DNA from: Gemmatimonadota bacterium
GTDB taxonomy: Bacteria > Gemmatimonadota > Gemmatimonadetes > Gemmatimonadales > GWC2-71-9
Direction of reading: 5' to 3'
Length of the DNA: 40,503 bases
Assembly (NCBI GenBank): GCA_003221895.1
Contig: QHUJ01000136.1
Coordinates: 1-40,503 of the forward strand
Of the stretch, positions 7,485 through 15,884 are shown one piece after another. The position numbers were made by a program, and so were the translations under genes. The first letter of the stretch is position 1. Every line of letters begins with the position of its first letter. The notes beneath the pieces are model-generated. The model saw nothing but the letters and a program-made list of their open reading frames with translations, did not search any database and was not told the origin of the DNA.

Positions 7485-8230
7485 ACGACGTCGCAGTCGA
7501 GACTCGCCACCTCACCCGCCGTTTCGGTCCCGTCGTCGCCGTCCGCGATCTGAATCTCAGCATTGCAAAGGGCGAGGTCTTCGGCCTGCTCGGCCCCAAC
7601 GGCTCGGGCAAGACGACGACCATTCGGATGCTGTGCGGCCTGATCGCCCCCACCGAGGGAACGGCCATCGTCGCCGGCGTAGACGTCCGCGAAGCCCCCG
7701 ACAGGATCAAAGAGCTGATCGGCTACATGTCGCAGCGGTTCGGGCTGTACGAGGACCTGACGGTCGCCGAGAACATGGATTTCTACGGCGGGATCTACGG
7801 GCTGGAAGGCCCCAGCCGCCGCGGCCGCATCGCCGAGGTGGTCGCGTTTCTCGGATTGGACCGCCGTCTCGATCAGCTCGGCGGGACGCTGTCAGGCGGT
7901 TGGAAGCAGCGGCTGGGATTGGCGTGTGCCCTCATGCACCAACCCAGCGTGCTGTTCCTCGACGAGCCGACCGCGGGCGTCGACCCCGCGGCCCGCCGCG
8001 GCTTCTGGCAGACCATCCATCGGCTGGCTACGGAACAAGGCACAACCGTGATCGTCACGACCCATTACATGGACGAGGCGGGTCGGTGCGGGCGCGTGGC
8101 CTTGCTCAGCCAGGGGCATCTGATCGCGCTGGGGACGCCAGAGGAAGTCGCGAAGCAGGTCGGCGGCCAGAGCCTCGAGGATGCGTTCATCATTCTGCAG
8201 CAGCGGGACGAGCAGGAGCAGCAAGCGTGA
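7481..8230 (+). CDS. ABC exporter ATP-binding protein (YbhF/DrrA-like)
   Basis: A 249-residue ABC ATPase of the multidrug/ABC-2 type. Walker A is GPNGSGKTT (38-46), the Q-loop is in GYMSQRFGLYEDL, the signature is the variant LSGGWKQRLGLA, Walker B is VLFLDEPTAGVDP, and the switch His is in VTTHYMDEAGRC. The GWKQR signature is common in ATPases that work with YbhR/YbhS-type permeases. It sits between a HlyD adaptor and an ABC-2 permease with GTGA overlaps on both sides, so the three genes form one tripartite efflux unit. No TolC-like outer-membrane channel lies in the window. The substrate is unknown. Confidence 0.92.
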   Translation: MNDVAVETRHLTRRFGPVVAVRDLNLSIAKGEVFGLLGPNGSGKTTTIRMLCGLIAPTEGTAIVAGVDVREAPDRIKELIGYMSQRFGLYEDLTVAENMDFYGGIYGLEGPSRRGRIAEVVAFLGLDRRLDQLGGTLSGGWKQRLGLACALMHQPSVLFLDEPTAGVDPAARRGFWQTIHRLATEQGTTVIVTTHYMDEAGRCGRVALLSQGHLIALGTPEEVAKQVGGQSLEDAFIILQQRDEQEQQA

Positions 8231-9336
8231 GACTCTTCATCCCGATGTTCCGCAAGGAATTCATCCAGATGCGTCGCGACCGGCTCACGCTGGGCATCAT
8301 GGTCGGCATCCCCGTCATCCAGCTGATGATGTTTGGATTCGCTATCCAGACCGACGTGCGTCACATCCCGACCGTCGTCTTGGACGAATCGCGTACGCCG
8401 ACCAGCCGCGACCTGATCGCCGCATTCGAAAACACGGGCAACTTCCGCATCGTGGCGCACGTGGACGGACGCGACGCGCTCGACGAGTGGATCGCCCGGG
8501 GCGACGCGCAGGCGGGCATCGCGATTCCGTACGACTTTCCGCGCGATCTCGCCCGCGGGACGACCGCGACGATCCAGGTCGTCGTTGACGCCTCCGATCC
8601 GTTGTCGTCCCAGGCCGCCCTGGCGGCGGCGGCCGGCGTGGCACAGATCCGCAATCTCGCGATCCTGTCGGCCGCGGCGCACCGCACCGAGCTGCCGCTC
8701 GAAACGCGGGTACGGCCGCGTTACAACCCGGGCTTACGCAGCCCGAACTACATCGTGCCGGGCCTGGTCGGCGTGATTCTCACCATCACGATGGTCCTGG
8801 TGACCGCCATGGCGATCGTGCGCGAGCGCGAGCGCGGCACGCTGGAACAGCTCATCGTCACACCGATCACAAAGACCGAGCTCATGCTCGGCAAGATCGC
8901 GCCCTACATCGGCGTGGGACTGGTGCAGATGACCACGGTGCTGCTGCTCGGCCGATTCGTGTTCGACGTGCCGCTGACCGGCAACGTCCTGATACTGTAT
9001 GCGATCGCGCTCATATTTATCGTCGCGAGTCTCGCGATGGGGCTGTTTGTCTCGACGCTCGTACGCACGCAGCAGCAGGCGATGCAGGCCAGCTTCTTTT
9101 TCGTCCTGCCGAATATTCTGCTGTCGGGATTCATGTTTCCGCGCCAGGCGATGCCAGCCGTGTTTCAATGGATTGGCGCGCTCCTGCCGCTGACGCATTT
9201 CCTCAAGGTGCTGCGCGGAATCCTGCTGAAGGGTGTCGGCGTGCCCGAGCTGTGGCGGGAGATCGCGATCCTGCTGTCCATCGCGACGCTGCTCTTTGCG
9301 GTTTCGGTGAGGCGATTCCATAAGACGCTGGATTAA
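8227..9336 (+). CDS. ABC-2 type transporter permease (YbhR/YhhJ-like)
   Basis: A 369-residue inner-membrane protein. The N-terminal FRKEFIQMRRDRLTLGIMVGIPVIQLMMFGFAI gives TM1. A large periplasmic domain (about 40-170) follows, then five hydrophobic segments between about 175 and 360. The loop ERERGTLEQLIVTPITKTELMLGKIAPY is the diagnostic ABC-2 motif of YbhS/YbhR/YhhJ exporters. GTG 8227 is chosen because it overlaps the ATPase stop (GTGA); the longer open frame upstream is antiphase reading of the ATPase gene. The gene ends at TAA 9334-9336, sharing a TTAA palindrome with the stop of the convergent diguanylate cyclase gene. Confidence 0.92.
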   Translation: MRLFIPMFRKEFIQMRRDRLTLGIMVGIPVIQLMMFGFAIQTDVRHIPTVVLDESRTPTSRDLIAAFENTGNFRIVAHVDGRDALDEWIARGDAQAGIAIPYDFPRDLARGTTATIQVVVDASDPLSSQAALAAAAGVAQIRNLAILSAAAHRTELPLETRVRPRYNPGLRSPNYIVPGLVGVILTITMVLVTAMAIVRERERGTLEQLIVTPITKTELMLGKIAPYIGVGLVQMTTVLLLGRFVFDVPLTGNVLILYAIALIFIVASLAMGLFVSTLVRTQQQAMQASFFFVLPNILLSGFMFPRQAMPAVFQWIGALLPLTHFLKVLRGILLKGVGVPELWREIAILLSIATLLFAVSVRRFHKTLD

Positions 9337-10745
9337 CCTGTGTCCCCCACGACCGAGACCCGGTCCGCCGCGTCCTTGGCTTTCTGGAGCGCGCCTTCCC
9401 CGAGCGTGAACAGATCCTCGGGCCGGAGCACCTCGCTATGGGGATACGCCACGACACCGGCGGAGATCGTCGGCGTCTTGGTGGGACCGAGATCCGCAAA
9501 CGTGTGCCGGGTGAAAACCTGGCGCAGCCGTTCGATGAACCGGCGGCCACCGGGTCCGTCCGTCTCCGGAAGCACACAGGCGAACTCGTCACCACCGTAG
9601 CGAGCGACGAAGTCGGGAGCCCGCAGCTCACGCTGCAGAATCGCGCCGATCTCACCGAGCACGCGATCGCCGGCGGGCTGGCCCAGACGCTCGTTGATGT
9701 CCCGCAGGCGGTCGATGTCGATCAGCGCGAGTGCGAAATGGAGCGAGTAGCGGCGCGCGCGCTCGAATTCATCCCGCAGCCGCCGATCGAGCGCGTCCAG
9801 TGAGGCACACCCGGTCAGTTCATCGGTGGTTCCCGCGCTGATCTGGCGGCGATAAATCGCCGACCGCCGCTCTTCGTTCTCGAGCACCCGCGCCGCGGCC
9901 TGCGCGATCGTATTCGCGAAGGCGACGTCCCCCGCCCTGAGCTGCGGATCGCCCTTCTCGGTGCGCAAAAAGAACACGCCGGCCGCACGCCCCTGCACGA
10001 ATACGGGCAGCGCCACAGCGGCCTGCACGTTCACCTCGACGTGCTGCTGGCTCCAATGCTGCCGGATCGTCGCGAACAGCGGATCCTCGTGCACATTGTG
10101 GATGACGACCGGACGTTCGGTGCGGATCGCCTCTTGAATTTCGGGATAGCGTGCAAGGTCGACGCGCAGATCGCGAATCGCCGGGTTCTCGTACACCGCC
10201 ACGACTCTGCCCTTGTCCTCCCCCGGCGCGGTCAGCACGAACGAGCAGTGCGACAGGCCAAACGCCTGGCCGACGCGGCGCACCAGTGTTTGAAAGATCT
10301 CATCGGCGCGGAGCGCCGAGGACACTTCCTGAAAAATGTCGAACAGCAGATCGCGGGCGCGCAGGGCTTCCTGCGCCTCTCGGACCTCGGTGCGCATGCG
10401 AATGTGGACGTCCAGTCGCGCGCGCAGCTCGGGGAGGTGAATTGGAGCAACCAGGGCGTCGCGCGCGCCGGCCAGCAGCGCTTCAGTCGCGGTGGTGAAG
10501 CGGCCCTCGCCCAGCAGCACGAACAGCGGCGCGCCGCCGTACTCCGGCCGCGTCACCAGCGCGCGCACTTCATCGGCGATGCTGGTGAGCCCGGGATCGG
10601 GAGTGTAGAGCAGGAAATCGGGCGGAGAACCGGCCGCCGTTTCTGTTACCTGGAAACCGCCGCCGACAAGCACGCGCTCGAGACCCTCGGGCCGGCTCGT
10701 GGGATTCCCGAGCAGGACAATGCGATGACGAAACAGGTCCGGCAC
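9333..10745 (-). CDS. Diguanylate cyclase with pseudo-receiver, GAF and GGDEF domains
   Basis: A 470-residue soluble protein. Residues 1-120 resemble a response-regulator fold but lack a clear phospho-acceptor Asp (FLLYTPDPG where LLD is expected), so it is probably a pseudo-receiver. Residues about 135-300 form a GAF domain with typical VALPVFVQGRAAGVFFL. Residues about 310-470 form a GGDEF domain with DIDRLRDINERLG and an intact GGDEF (384-388). RxxD at 375-378, five residues before GGDEF, is the c-di-GMP inhibitory I-site. It should make c-di-GMP from two GTP, with product feedback. The GAF ligand is unknown. The start is GTG 10745, with AGAG shortly upstream. It is divergent from pcm, separated by 46 bases. 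Confidence 0.92.
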   Translation of the reverse strand: MPDLFRHRIVLLGNPTSRPEGLERVLVGGGFQVTETAAGSPPDFLLYTPDPGLTSIADEVRALVTRPEYGGAPLFVLLGEGRFTTATEALLAGARDALVAPIHLPELRARLDVHIRMRTEVREAQEALRARDLLFDIFQEVSSALRADEIFQTLVRRVGQAFGLSHCSFVLTAPGEDKGRVVAVYENPAIRDLRVDLARYPEIQEAIRTERPVVIHNVHEDPLFATIRQHWSQQHVEVNVQAAVALPVFVQGRAAGVFFLRTEKGDPQLRAGDVAFANTIAQAAARVLENEERRSAIYRRQISAGTTDELTGCASLDALDRRLRDEFERARRYSLHFALALIDIDRLRDINERLGQPAGDRVLGEIGAILQRELRAPDFVARYGGDEFACVLPETDGPGGRRFIERLRQVFTRHTFADLGPTKTPTISAGVVAYPHSEVLRPEDLFTLGEGALQKAKDAADRVSVVGDTG

Positions 10746-10778
10746 GGCATCTCTCGCGCGCAGAGGGCGGGGCCAAGC

Positions 10779-10784
10779 TATAGT
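10779..10784 (+). promoter_or_regulatory. -10 box of pcm, leaderless spacing
   Basis: TATAGT lies seven bases before the pcm ATG (10792), so transcription would begin at or next to the start codon. No Shine-Dalgarno sequence is visible and no good -35 is seen 17 bp upstream. Confidence 0.5.
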
Positions 10785-10791
10785 TCAGCAC

Positions 10792-11475
10792 ATGCCCGGG
10801 CAAGCACACCCCGCGTTGGAGACGCTCGACGCCCGCACCCGGATGGTCATGCGCCAGCTCGCGGGCCGGGGAATCCGGGATCAGCGGGTACTGGCCGCGA
10901 TGCGGTGGGTGCCCCGCGAATGGTTCCTGCCGCCTCACCTTGCCGCCGAGGCCTACAGCGACGCGCCCCTCCCCATCGGGAACGGGCAAACGATTTCACA
11001 GCCCTACGTTGTCGCGCTCATGACCCACGAGCTCACCCCTCGGCGCTCGGACCGCATCCTCGAAATCGGCACGGGCTCGGGATATCAAACGGCCGTGCTG
11101 TCGCGCCTCGTCCCCTCGGGCAAGATCTTCACGATCGAGCGCCTTCCCGATCTGCTGGTGGAAGCGGAAGAACGCTTTCGCAGGCTGGGGCTCACCAACG
11201 TCGAGACGAAGCTCGCCGATGGCGCCCAGGGCTGGCCGGAGCAAGCGCCATTTGACGGAATCATCGTGGCGGCTGCGGCGCCCCGGATCCCCGGACCCCT
11301 CGTCACTCAACTCGCACCCGGAGGCCGCCTGGTTATCCCCATCGGTGACCTCTCAGCTCAAGAGCTGGTCATCCTGGAACGGCCGACGAATGGCGGTGCT
11401 GTGCAACAGCGCGGAGCCGGTGGAGTTCGGTTCGTACCGCTGATCTCCCGGCTCGCGTTCACGGACGAGCTGTGA
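10792..11475 (+). CDS. pcm: Protein-L-isoaspartate O-methyltransferase
   Basis: A 227-residue cytosolic SAM-dependent enzyme that methylates isoaspartyl residues to start repair of aged proteins. Family features are MRWVPREWFLPP, AYSDAPLPIGNGQTISQPYVVALM, the SAM motif LEIGTGSGYQTAVLS (about 83-97), then FDGIIVAAAAPRIP and APGGRLVIPIGD. Length is normal with a modest C-terminal extension. The start has no Shine-Dalgarno sequence but a TATAGT box seven bases upstream, suggesting a leaderless mRNA. The stop is joined to nfo (TGATG), putting protein repair and DNA repair in one transcript. Confidence 0.93.
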   Translation: MPGQAHPALETLDARTRMVMRQLAGRGIRDQRVLAAMRWVPREWFLPPHLAAEAYSDAPLPIGNGQTISQPYVVALMTHELTPRRSDRILEIGTGSGYQTAVLSRLVPSGKIFTIERLPDLLVEAEERFRRLGLTNVETKLADGAQGWPEQAPFDGIIVAAAAPRIPGPLVTQLAPGGRLVIPIGDLSAQELVILERPTNGGAVQQRGAGGVRFVPLISRLAFTDEL

Positions 11476-12338
11476 TGCTCGGGGCCCACGTCTCGAGCCA
11501 GGGTGGTGTGGCGGCCGCGCCGGCACGCGGCGGCGCGTTGCGCGCCACCGCGATCCAGCTCTTCACCAAGACGCCGAACCAGTGGCGCGAACCGGCGCTC
11601 ACGACGGCAACGGTCGAGCAATTCAGGAGTGAGGTCAGTCGACATCGCTTGGAGGCGGTCGTCGCACACGACAGCTACTTGATCAATCTGGCCTCGCCCG
11701 ACGCCGTGTTGCGCGCGCGCAGCATGCAGAGCTTCACGAACGAGTTGGACCGATCGCGCGCGCTGGGCCTGCGCGCGGTCGTGTCGCATCCGGGGAACTA
11801 CATGGACGATCGGGATGCCGGTCTTGAGCGAAACGCGCGCGCGTACGCAGAATGTCTGGCTGCGGTGCCCGGTGACGTGGAGGTTTGGATCGAAGGCACG
11901 GCGGGATCGGGGACCGCGTTGGGCGCGACGTTCGAGCAGCTGCGTGACCTGCGCAACGCGCTGCCTGACGCATTCCGGACGCGCGTGGGATTCTGCCTCG
12001 ACACGGCGCATTTGCACGCGGTGGGCTATGACTTGGCGCAGGTGGAACGGGTGTGGGAGGAATTCGATCGTGTGATCGGGTTGGAATTGCTTAAGTGCTT
12101 GCATCTCAACGACTCACGTGCGGCGGGAGGCTCGCGGGTGGATCGCCACGAATGGATCGCAGAAGGCAAGATCGGACCCGAGCCATTCCGGCGGATCATG
12201 CGAGACCCTGATCTCTGGGGAGTCATTAAGATTATCGAAACGCCAAAGCGGGATGACCCGCTGCGGCACGACCGACGGATGCTGCGGCGGCTGCGCGCGT
12301 ACGCGCGAGGCAACACACGCGCCGCCGCGGGCGTATGA
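11475..12338 (+). CDS. nfo: Endonuclease IV (apurinic/apyrimidinic endonuclease)
   Basis: A 287-residue zinc-dependent AP endonuclease of the TIM-barrel type, cleaving 5' of abasic sites. The metal-binding blocks are all present: GAHVSSQGG, SHPGNY, IEGTAG (Glu of the ENTAG block), GFCLDTAHLHAVGYD, HLNDSR, DRHEWIAEGKIG and IIETP. ATG 11475 overlaps the pcm stop as TGATG; GTG three bases earlier is possible. The gene ends at TGA 12336-12338, and AAGGAGG overlaps this stop just before the next gene. Length is normal. Confidence 0.93.
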   Translation: MLGAHVSSQGGVAAAPARGGALRATAIQLFTKTPNQWREPALTTATVEQFRSEVSRHRLEAVVAHDSYLINLASPDAVLRARSMQSFTNELDRSRALGLRAVVSHPGNYMDDRDAGLERNARAYAECLAAVPGDVEVWIEGTAGSGTALGATFEQLRDLRNALPDAFRTRVGFCLDTAHLHAVGYDLAQVERVWEEFDRVIGLELLKCLHLNDSRAAGGSRVDRHEWIAEGKIGPEPFRRIMRDPDLWGVIKIIETPKRDDPLRHDRRMLRRLRAYARGNTRAAAGV

Positions 12339-12345
12339 AGGAGGC

Positions 12346-12669
12346 ATGCTGAAACGCATTGCGCTGGCGATGCTTCTCGCGATTCAGGTGCTGGGCGGCG
12401 GCGCCGTCACGCTCGCGCACGCGCGCGACGTCGTGGCGGCACCCCCCGGTGTCGAAGCGAGCCACACCGCGCGGTGTGCCATCCTGCACGACGAGCTGCG
12501 CTGCGCGCTCTGCCAATATGCGAACGCGCATATCGTGTCGCAGCAGGTTTTCACCGTCGAGATCCCACTCGCCGGGGTGCGATTTACCCATACTCAGCCG
12601 TCTGTATCGGTCCGCTCGGTTTCCAGGCTAGCGGCCCCCGCTCGAGCCCCACCCACGCTCCTCTCCTGA
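12346..12669 (+). CDS. Small exported Cys/His protein (DUF2946-like), copy 1
   Basis: A 107-residue protein. Residues 1-26 are a signal peptide (MLKR, then a hydrophobic stretch ending TLAHA). The mature part has a compact CxxxHxxxxCxxC cluster (Cys44, His48, Cys53, Cys56, plus His40) that could bind a metal, and it ends ARAPPTLLS. Exported proteins of the DUF2946 type often pair a short Cys cluster with a C-terminal R(A/G)PP and lie next to outer-membrane metal receptors; the likeness is from memory. A related protein lies at 21376-21714 (-). The next gene encodes an outer-membrane protein and then metal-transport genes. AAGGAGG (12338-12344) is only one base from ATG 12346 but four from CTG 12349, so the exact start is uncertain. 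Confidence 0.7.
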   Translation: MLKRIALAMLLAIQVLGGGAVTLAHARDVVAAPPGVEASHTARCAILHDELRCALCQYANAHIVSQQVFTVEIPLAGVRFTHTQPSVSVRSVSRLAAPARAPPTLLS

Positions 12670-12742
12670 CGTCGTCGTGACCGCTTCGCAGGCTCGCGGA
12701 GCGCTCAGCAGTCCTTCGTAATCACAGGAGAGGACAGTGAAC

Positions 12743-13996
12743 ATGACACGCACGCTATGCGCGGCGTTGCTGGCAGCCGCGTGTTGGACCACACAGCTGG
12801 GGGCGCAGCAGCCGCCCACCCAGCGCCAGCTCGATTCGCTGGCGGCGCAAGTTCGGCAGCTGCGCACGCGGGTGGACAGCCTGCTCGCGGCGAGTCGCGC
12901 AGGCGGCGGCGTGCAACCCGCCGCCGCAGCGCCGGGTGACGAGCTTGCTCGATTGCGGGCCGCAGCGAGCCAGGCCGCCGGAGGAGGAGCGCGCGACACC
13001 ACGCCTGCAGCCGATACGATGGCTCGAGCGATCGGCCGGGAGCGCAATCAGGCGCAGCTCAATCCTGAAATCGGCGCAACGGGCGACGTGCGAGTGTACG
13101 CCACGACCGCCGGGGTTCAACAAGACAACTTTGAGCCACGCGAATTCGAAGTCGGGTTTCAATCCGCGCTCGATCCATACTCGCACACCAAGATCTTCCT
13201 CTCATTCGAGAACGACCACGTGGGCGTCGAGGAGGGATATCTCTACTGGATCGGGCTTCCCGGCCACATGCGGCTGGACCTCGGCAAATACCGGCAGCAA
13301 TTCGGCGAGCTGAACCGCTGGCATCTCCACGCGGTACCCGAGACGGAGTACCCGCTCGCGCTGACGAGCTACTTCGGTGCAGACGGTCTCGCGGGTACGG
13401 GATTGTCGTTGTACCGAGCGTTCGGCGGGTTCGGCACCCACGAGCTGACGCTGCAAGTGACGGGCAGCGAGAGCGACGCCGAGTTGTTCGGCAACAGCGG
13501 CCGGATCACGTACCTCGGACATCTGCTCAACTTCTGGCAGCTGAGCCGCTCAACATATATGCAGCTTGGATTCAGCGGCTTGTACGGCACGAATCCGGAT
13601 TCAGCCATGAAAACGGGTGTCGGTGGACTCGACTTCCGGCTCACCTGGCGGCCGCCGGCCGAAGCGTTGTATCGCGAATGGACGCTGCGTGGCGAGCTCG
13701 TGGCCCTGCACAAACAGATCGCCGGAACGGGACCGACGCGCCTCGGCGGCTACGTCAGTAGTACCTACAAGCTCAATCAGCGCTGGATTGCCGGGGTACG
13801 CTACGATTACGTGGAGTCGCCGGAGTTCGGCCAAATCACTCAGCAGATCATCCCGACGCTCACCCTGTGGGAGAGCGAGTGGGTGTTCCTGCGCGGTCAA
13901 TATCGGTGGCAAAGAGTCGCCGGCGAGACGGCGACGAACCAGTTCGCGATTCAAGCGGTCTGGGCCATCGGTCCACACAAACACGAGACCTACTAA
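12743..13996 (+). CDS. Outer-membrane porin-like protein with N-terminal coiled coil
   Basis: About 417 residues. A signal peptide ends near QLGAQQ. Residues about 25-60 form a short coiled coil (QRQLDSLAAQVRQLRTRVDSLLA), then an Ala/Gly-rich linker to about 100. From about 115 on, alternating amphipathic strands rich in aromatic residues suggest a beta-barrel (GYLYWIGLPGHMRLDLGKYRQQFG and later repeats). The C-terminus is AVWAIGPHKHETY with two His near the end. This layout resembles trimeric porins of the OprO/OprP type, but no diagnostic motif was found. It sits between a small Cys/His exported protein and the metal-binding protein, so metal uptake across the outer membrane is the likely role by context. 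AGGAGAGGA precedes the start; GTG 12737 is an alternative. Confidence 0.75.
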   Translation: MTRTLCAALLAAACWTTQLGAQQPPTQRQLDSLAAQVRQLRTRVDSLLAASRAGGGVQPAAAAPGDELARLRAAASQAAGGGARDTTPAADTMARAIGRERNQAQLNPEIGATGDVRVYATTAGVQQDNFEPREFEVGFQSALDPYSHTKIFLSFENDHVGVEEGYLYWIGLPGHMRLDLGKYRQQFGELNRWHLHAVPETEYPLALTSYFGADGLAGTGLSLYRAFGGFGTHELTLQVTGSESDAELFGNSGRITYLGHLLNFWQLSRSTYMQLGFSGLYGTNPDSAMKTGVGGLDFRLTWRPPAEALYREWTLRGELVALHKQIAGTGPTRLGGYVSSTYKLNQRWIAGVRYDYVESPEFGQITQQIIPTLTLWESEWVFLRGQYRWQRVAGETATNQFAIQAVWAIGPHKHETY

Positions 13997-15033
13997 TGCT
14001 ACACATCATTTCCCTCCTGCTCGGCCTGTCCGGCGCCCACACTCCCGCACCGGCTGCTCCGGTGAAGGTCGTCACGTCGCTCACCTCCTACGCTGCGATC
14101 GCTACGGAAATCGTGGGGGACCGCGGCAAGGTGAGCTCCATCGCGGTCGGCGACGAGAACCCGCACTACGTGCAGCCGAAGCCGAGCTTCGTGCCGACGC
14201 TGGCGCAGGCGGACGTCTTCGTAACCACGGGGCTCGATCTCGAGCTGTGGGTTCCGGCCCTGCTCGATAAGGCCAACAACCCGAAGATCACCGAGGGTGG
14301 ACCGGGGTACGTGGCGGCCTATCAGGGGATCAACCTGCTCGATGTGCCCGCCAACCTGTCGCGCTCGCAGGGCGACATTCACGTCTACGGCAATCCGCAC
14401 ATCTGGACCGATCCGCTCAACGCGGTGCTGATCGCGCGCAACATTCTGCGCGGCCTCAAGCGCGTGTCACCCCAGGACGCCGATTACTTCACCACGCGCG
14501 AGAAGGACTTCGAGGATCGAATCTACCGCGCGTTGTTCGGGGACGAGCTGGTAAAGCTGCTTGGCGGTGAGTCGCTGGCCGATCTCGATCGCCAGGGCAA
14601 GCTGTTGACGTTCCTTGGCTCGCAACAATATCAGGGCGCCCCGCTCATGAATCACCTCGGCGGGTGGCTCAAGCAGGGCATGCCCTTCCGCGGCAAGCTG
14701 GTCGCCTGCTATCACAAGGAGTGGGACTACTTCTCGCGGGAATTCCAGGTCACGTGCTTCGATTACATCGAACCGAAGCCCGGTATCCCCCCCACGCCGC
14801 GGCACGTGCAGGAAATCATCACGGCGATGCGTGACCAGCACATCCAGGTCCTGCTCTCGACCAACTACTATGATCGGAGTCAGGTGATGGACGTCGCCCA
14901 GCGGACGGGCGCCAAGGCGGTCATCGTGCCGTCTAATACCGGAGGCCAGGCGGGTGTGAATACCTACTTCGACCTCATGAATCTCTGGGTCACCGAGCTT
15001 GCCCAGGCTTTCGGCGCGAAGGAGGTTCCGTGA
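13996..15033 (+). CDS. Metal ABC transporter substrate-binding protein (ZnuA/TroA-like)
   Basis: A 345-residue periplasmic cluster A-1 binding protein for zinc or manganese. A short hydrophobic N-terminus (LLHIISLLLGLSGAH-like, residues 2-15) acts as signal. The expected metal ligands are His57 (in ENPHYVQPKPS), His135 (in NPHIWTDP) and His240 (in ACYHKEWDYF), with a C-terminal acidic ligand likely near the end. No His-rich loop of the ZnuA kind is present, and there is a charged insertion at about 180-215 (LVKLLGGESLADLDRQGK). ATG 13996 overlaps the porin stop as TAATG. The permease follows with a GTGA overlap. The ATPase is missing from this locus. Metal specificity cannot be read from sequence alone. 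Confidence 0.88.
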   Translation: MLHIISLLLGLSGAHTPAPAAPVKVVTSLTSYAAIATEIVGDRGKVSSIAVGDENPHYVQPKPSFVPTLAQADVFVTTGLDLELWVPALLDKANNPKITEGGPGYVAAYQGINLLDVPANLSRSQGDIHVYGNPHIWTDPLNAVLIARNILRGLKRVSPQDADYFTTREKDFEDRIYRALFGDELVKLLGGESLADLDRQGKLLTFLGSQQYQGAPLMNHLGGWLKQGMPFRGKLVACYHKEWDYFSREFQVTCFDYIEPKPGIPPTPRHVQEIITAMRDQHIQVLLSTNYYDRSQVMDVAQRTGAKAVIVPSNTGGQAGVNTYFDLMNLWVTELAQAFGAKEVP

Positions 15034-15884
15034 GCGGCCTGGAGTTGATGCTGCCGCCATTCGTCGCATGCATGATCCTGGTGGCCATGTTGTCGTACCT
15101 CGGGCTGCACGTCATCGCGCGTGAGGTGATCTTCGTCGACCTCTCGCTGGCGCAGATGGCCGCGCTGGGCAGCCTGTCAGCCCTGCTGTTCCATGTCGCT
15201 CCGGAGTCGCCGACGACGTATGTGTTCGCCCTGCTGGCGACGGCTGTGGGCGCGTTCCTGTTCGCACTCACCCGCTCCTCCAACCATGGCGGCACCGTCG
15301 GCGCCGGCCGGGTGCCGCAGGAGGCGTTCATCGGCATCGTGTACGTGGTGGCATCGGCCGCTGCCGTGCTGGTCGCGAACAAGGTGCCGGGCGGCGGCGA
15401 GGCCGTGGAGAAGACGCTGGTCGGCAGTCTGCTGTGGGTAACCTGGAAAACGATTCGTAACCTGGCGCTGGCCTATGTGGCGCTCGGAGTCTTTCAGTTC
15501 GCGCTGCGGCGCCGCTTTCTCACGATCTCGTTCCATCCCGAGCAGGCCGAAGCCCAGGGCTGGAAGGTGCGGCTTTGGGACTTTCTCTTCTATCTGTCGT
15601 TCGGTGTTGTGATCACGTTAGCCGTCCCCATCGCGGGAGTGCTGATGGTCTTCAGCTTCCTGGTTGTTCCGGCGGTGATCGCGAACCTGTTCACGGCGGA
15701 CAAACGGAAGCTCACAATCATCGCCTGGAGCTCGGGAGCGCTCGCATCGATTCTCGGCCTGTGGCTTTCGTACACAAAGGATCTGCCGACTGGCCCGCTG
15801 GTCGTGTGCATGTACGGGCTGCTGCTCATCGGCGCGGCAGTGTTGCGGAGGCTTGGGGTGGGGGACAAGGCGGTGGCATCCTGA
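15030..15884 (+). CDS. Metal ABC transporter permease (ZnuB/TroC-like)
   Basis: A 284-residue inner-membrane protein with about eight hydrophobic segments. Family features are FVACMILVAMLSYLGLHVIAREVIFVDLSLAQMAALGSL near the N-terminus and ITLAVPIAGVLMVFSFLVVPAVIANLF in the second half, the ABC-3 permease signature. The loop SFHPEQAEAQGWKVRLWDFLFY corresponds to the EAA-like ATPase contact region. It should carry Zn, Mn or Fe with the binding protein upstream. GTG 15030 overlaps the previous stop (GTGA). No ATPase gene is adjacent; the ZnuC partner must be encoded elsewhere. Its stop overlaps a CTG start as CTGA. Confidence 0.9.
   Translation: MSGLELMLPPFVACMILVAMLSYLGLHVIAREVIFVDLSLAQMAALGSLSALLFHVAPESPTTYVFALLATAVGAFLFALTRSSNHGGTVGAGRVPQEAFIGIVYVVASAAAVLVANKVPGGGEAVEKTLVGSLLWVTWKTIRNLALAYVALGVFQFALRRRFLTISFHPEQAEAQGWKVRLWDFLFYLSFGVVITLAVPIAGVLMVFSFLVVPAVIANLFTADKRKLTIIAWSSGALASILGLWLSYTKDLPTGPLVVCMYGLLLIGAAVLRRLGVGDKAVAS

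Noticed and set aside
15575-15880. Upstream extension of the small beta-rich protein into the permease gene
   Set aside because: It reads the permease gene out of phase and would bury the signal peptide about 100 residues inside the protein.
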